A stretch of DNA of 32,560 nt. It comes from Fragilariopsis cylindrus CCMP1102 (Eukaryota > Bacillariophyta > Bacillariophyceae > Bacillariales > Bacillariaceae). The stretch is from assembly GCA_900095095.1 (NCBI GenBank), contig FMBT01000180.1:1-32560 (forward strand), read 5' to 3'. Position 1 is the first letter of the stretch; each line of letters starts with the position of its first letter. A model generated the notes under the pieces. The model was given only the letters and a program-made list of their open reading frames with translations. It searched no databases and had not been told where the DNA came from. Below are positions 32,101 through 32,560 of the stretch, piece after piece. The translations under genes were made by a program, and so were the position numbers.

Positions 32101-32560
32101 AATCAAAGTCACTTCTTTTTCTTTGGGAGTATTTGTTTCTTCGAATCTGTCGCTGATGAACTATCAAGCTTGTCATCTTTCTGTTGGGTGGTGACATCGC
32201 TCTGCTGCTGGGTTGTGATGGTGGTAGTTGTGATGGTGATGGTGGACGATGATCGCCTCTCTCGTCGTCGTTGTTTTTTTGCTCATCATCTTCTTCGTCT
32301 CGTCTGACGTTATTATTTTCGATGCTACCATCGATACTATTATCATCGTGGGTGTTGTCATACGGATGATGCTGACGATGTTCCTGTTCCTGTTCCTGTT
32401 CATATTCGTCTCCAACGTTGCTTTCGATTCTACGGTCATCAGCATCATAGTCGTCGTCAATACTACTGTCATTATGGACATCGTATTGATGATGAGCCTG
32501 TGCTTGTGTCTGTACCTGAACCTGTTCATGCAGATCTTCATCGTTTTTATCTTCCTCTTC
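29175..32560 (-). CDS. Meiotic-clade AAA ATPase (katanin/spastin/fidgetin-like), 5' partial
   Basis: Two exons are visible on the minus strand, beyond the window edge to 30740 and 30559-29175; the frame is open to base 32560 with no start seen. The intron splits the Walker A Lys codon from its Thr. About 600 N-terminal residues are Asp/Asn/Ser/Thr low complexity. The ATPase begins F-K-D-I-I-G-H, then SILMYGPPGCGK|T (Walker A), YVGESEASIRSVF, V-L-F-F-D-E-I-D-A-L (Walker B), an insertion of about 100 acidic residues, VIVVAATNRPEDCDPALIRR (sensor 1 and Arg finger), and WSGSDLESLAREAAMAPVRE, typical of the katanin/spastin/VPS4 clade. These enzymes sever microtubules or remodel ESCRT-III; no MIT or microtubule-binding domain is seen. 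After E-C-I-R-S-A-A the frame breaks (stop at 29546, further slips near 29480 and 29435), then resumes with RLLEEFRNLRLVDIRDYKRA, the expected C-terminal helices, and an acidic tail. Confidence 0.82.

Overview
This window reads as a nuclear scaffold from a photosynthetic stramenopile, most likely a diatom. It is AT-rich, carries GT-AG introns of about 70-450 bp, and its proteins are full of Asp/Asn/Ser/Gln low complexity encoded by trinucleotide and hexanucleotide repeats. The lumenal PsbP-like protein has a signal peptide whose cleavage site is followed by Phe (the ASAF-type plastid entry signal of diatoms) and then a twin-arginine thylakoid signal. A membrane-anchored beta-1,3-glucanase fits an alga that stores chrysolaminarin. 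No tRNA, rRNA, transposon, virus or CRISPR signal was recognised.

Layout, left to right: an F-box-like protein with a poly-Asp tail (+); a DUF1475-like membrane protein (-) head-to-head with a GDP-fucose transporter, SLC35C1 type (+); a VAMP7-type longin SNARE (-) head-to-head with a one-module six-cysteine membrane protein (+); a broken BTB/KCTD-like gene (+); a larger protein with four of the same six-cysteine modules (+); a PsbP-like thylakoid protein (+); a nuclear-looking protein with two SUMO-interacting motifs (+); a seven-exon GH5 glucanase with a C-terminal membrane anchor (-); a P-loop kinase-like protein (+); a HesB/IscA-like protein without cysteines (+); a broken OFA-type MFS transporter (-); mitochondrial HSP60 (+); and a meiotic-clade AAA ATPase (-) that runs off the right edge.

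The genes do not form a pathway or operon. The SLC35C1, VAMP7 and GH5 genes all concern the secretory/vacuolar system, but adjacency in a eukaryote is weak evidence of a link.

Two observations stand out. (1) A cysteine module occurs five times in two neighbouring genes with nearly fixed spacing (C-x16-C ... C-x6-C-x19-C) and matches no family I know. (2) At least six genes lose and regain frame through single-base gains or losses, mostly at homopolymers, with conserved domains continuing across the breaks. In most cases this looks more like uncorrected long-read indels than gene decay, although the MFS gene also carries two in-frame TAA codons and the KCTD-like gene one TGA.
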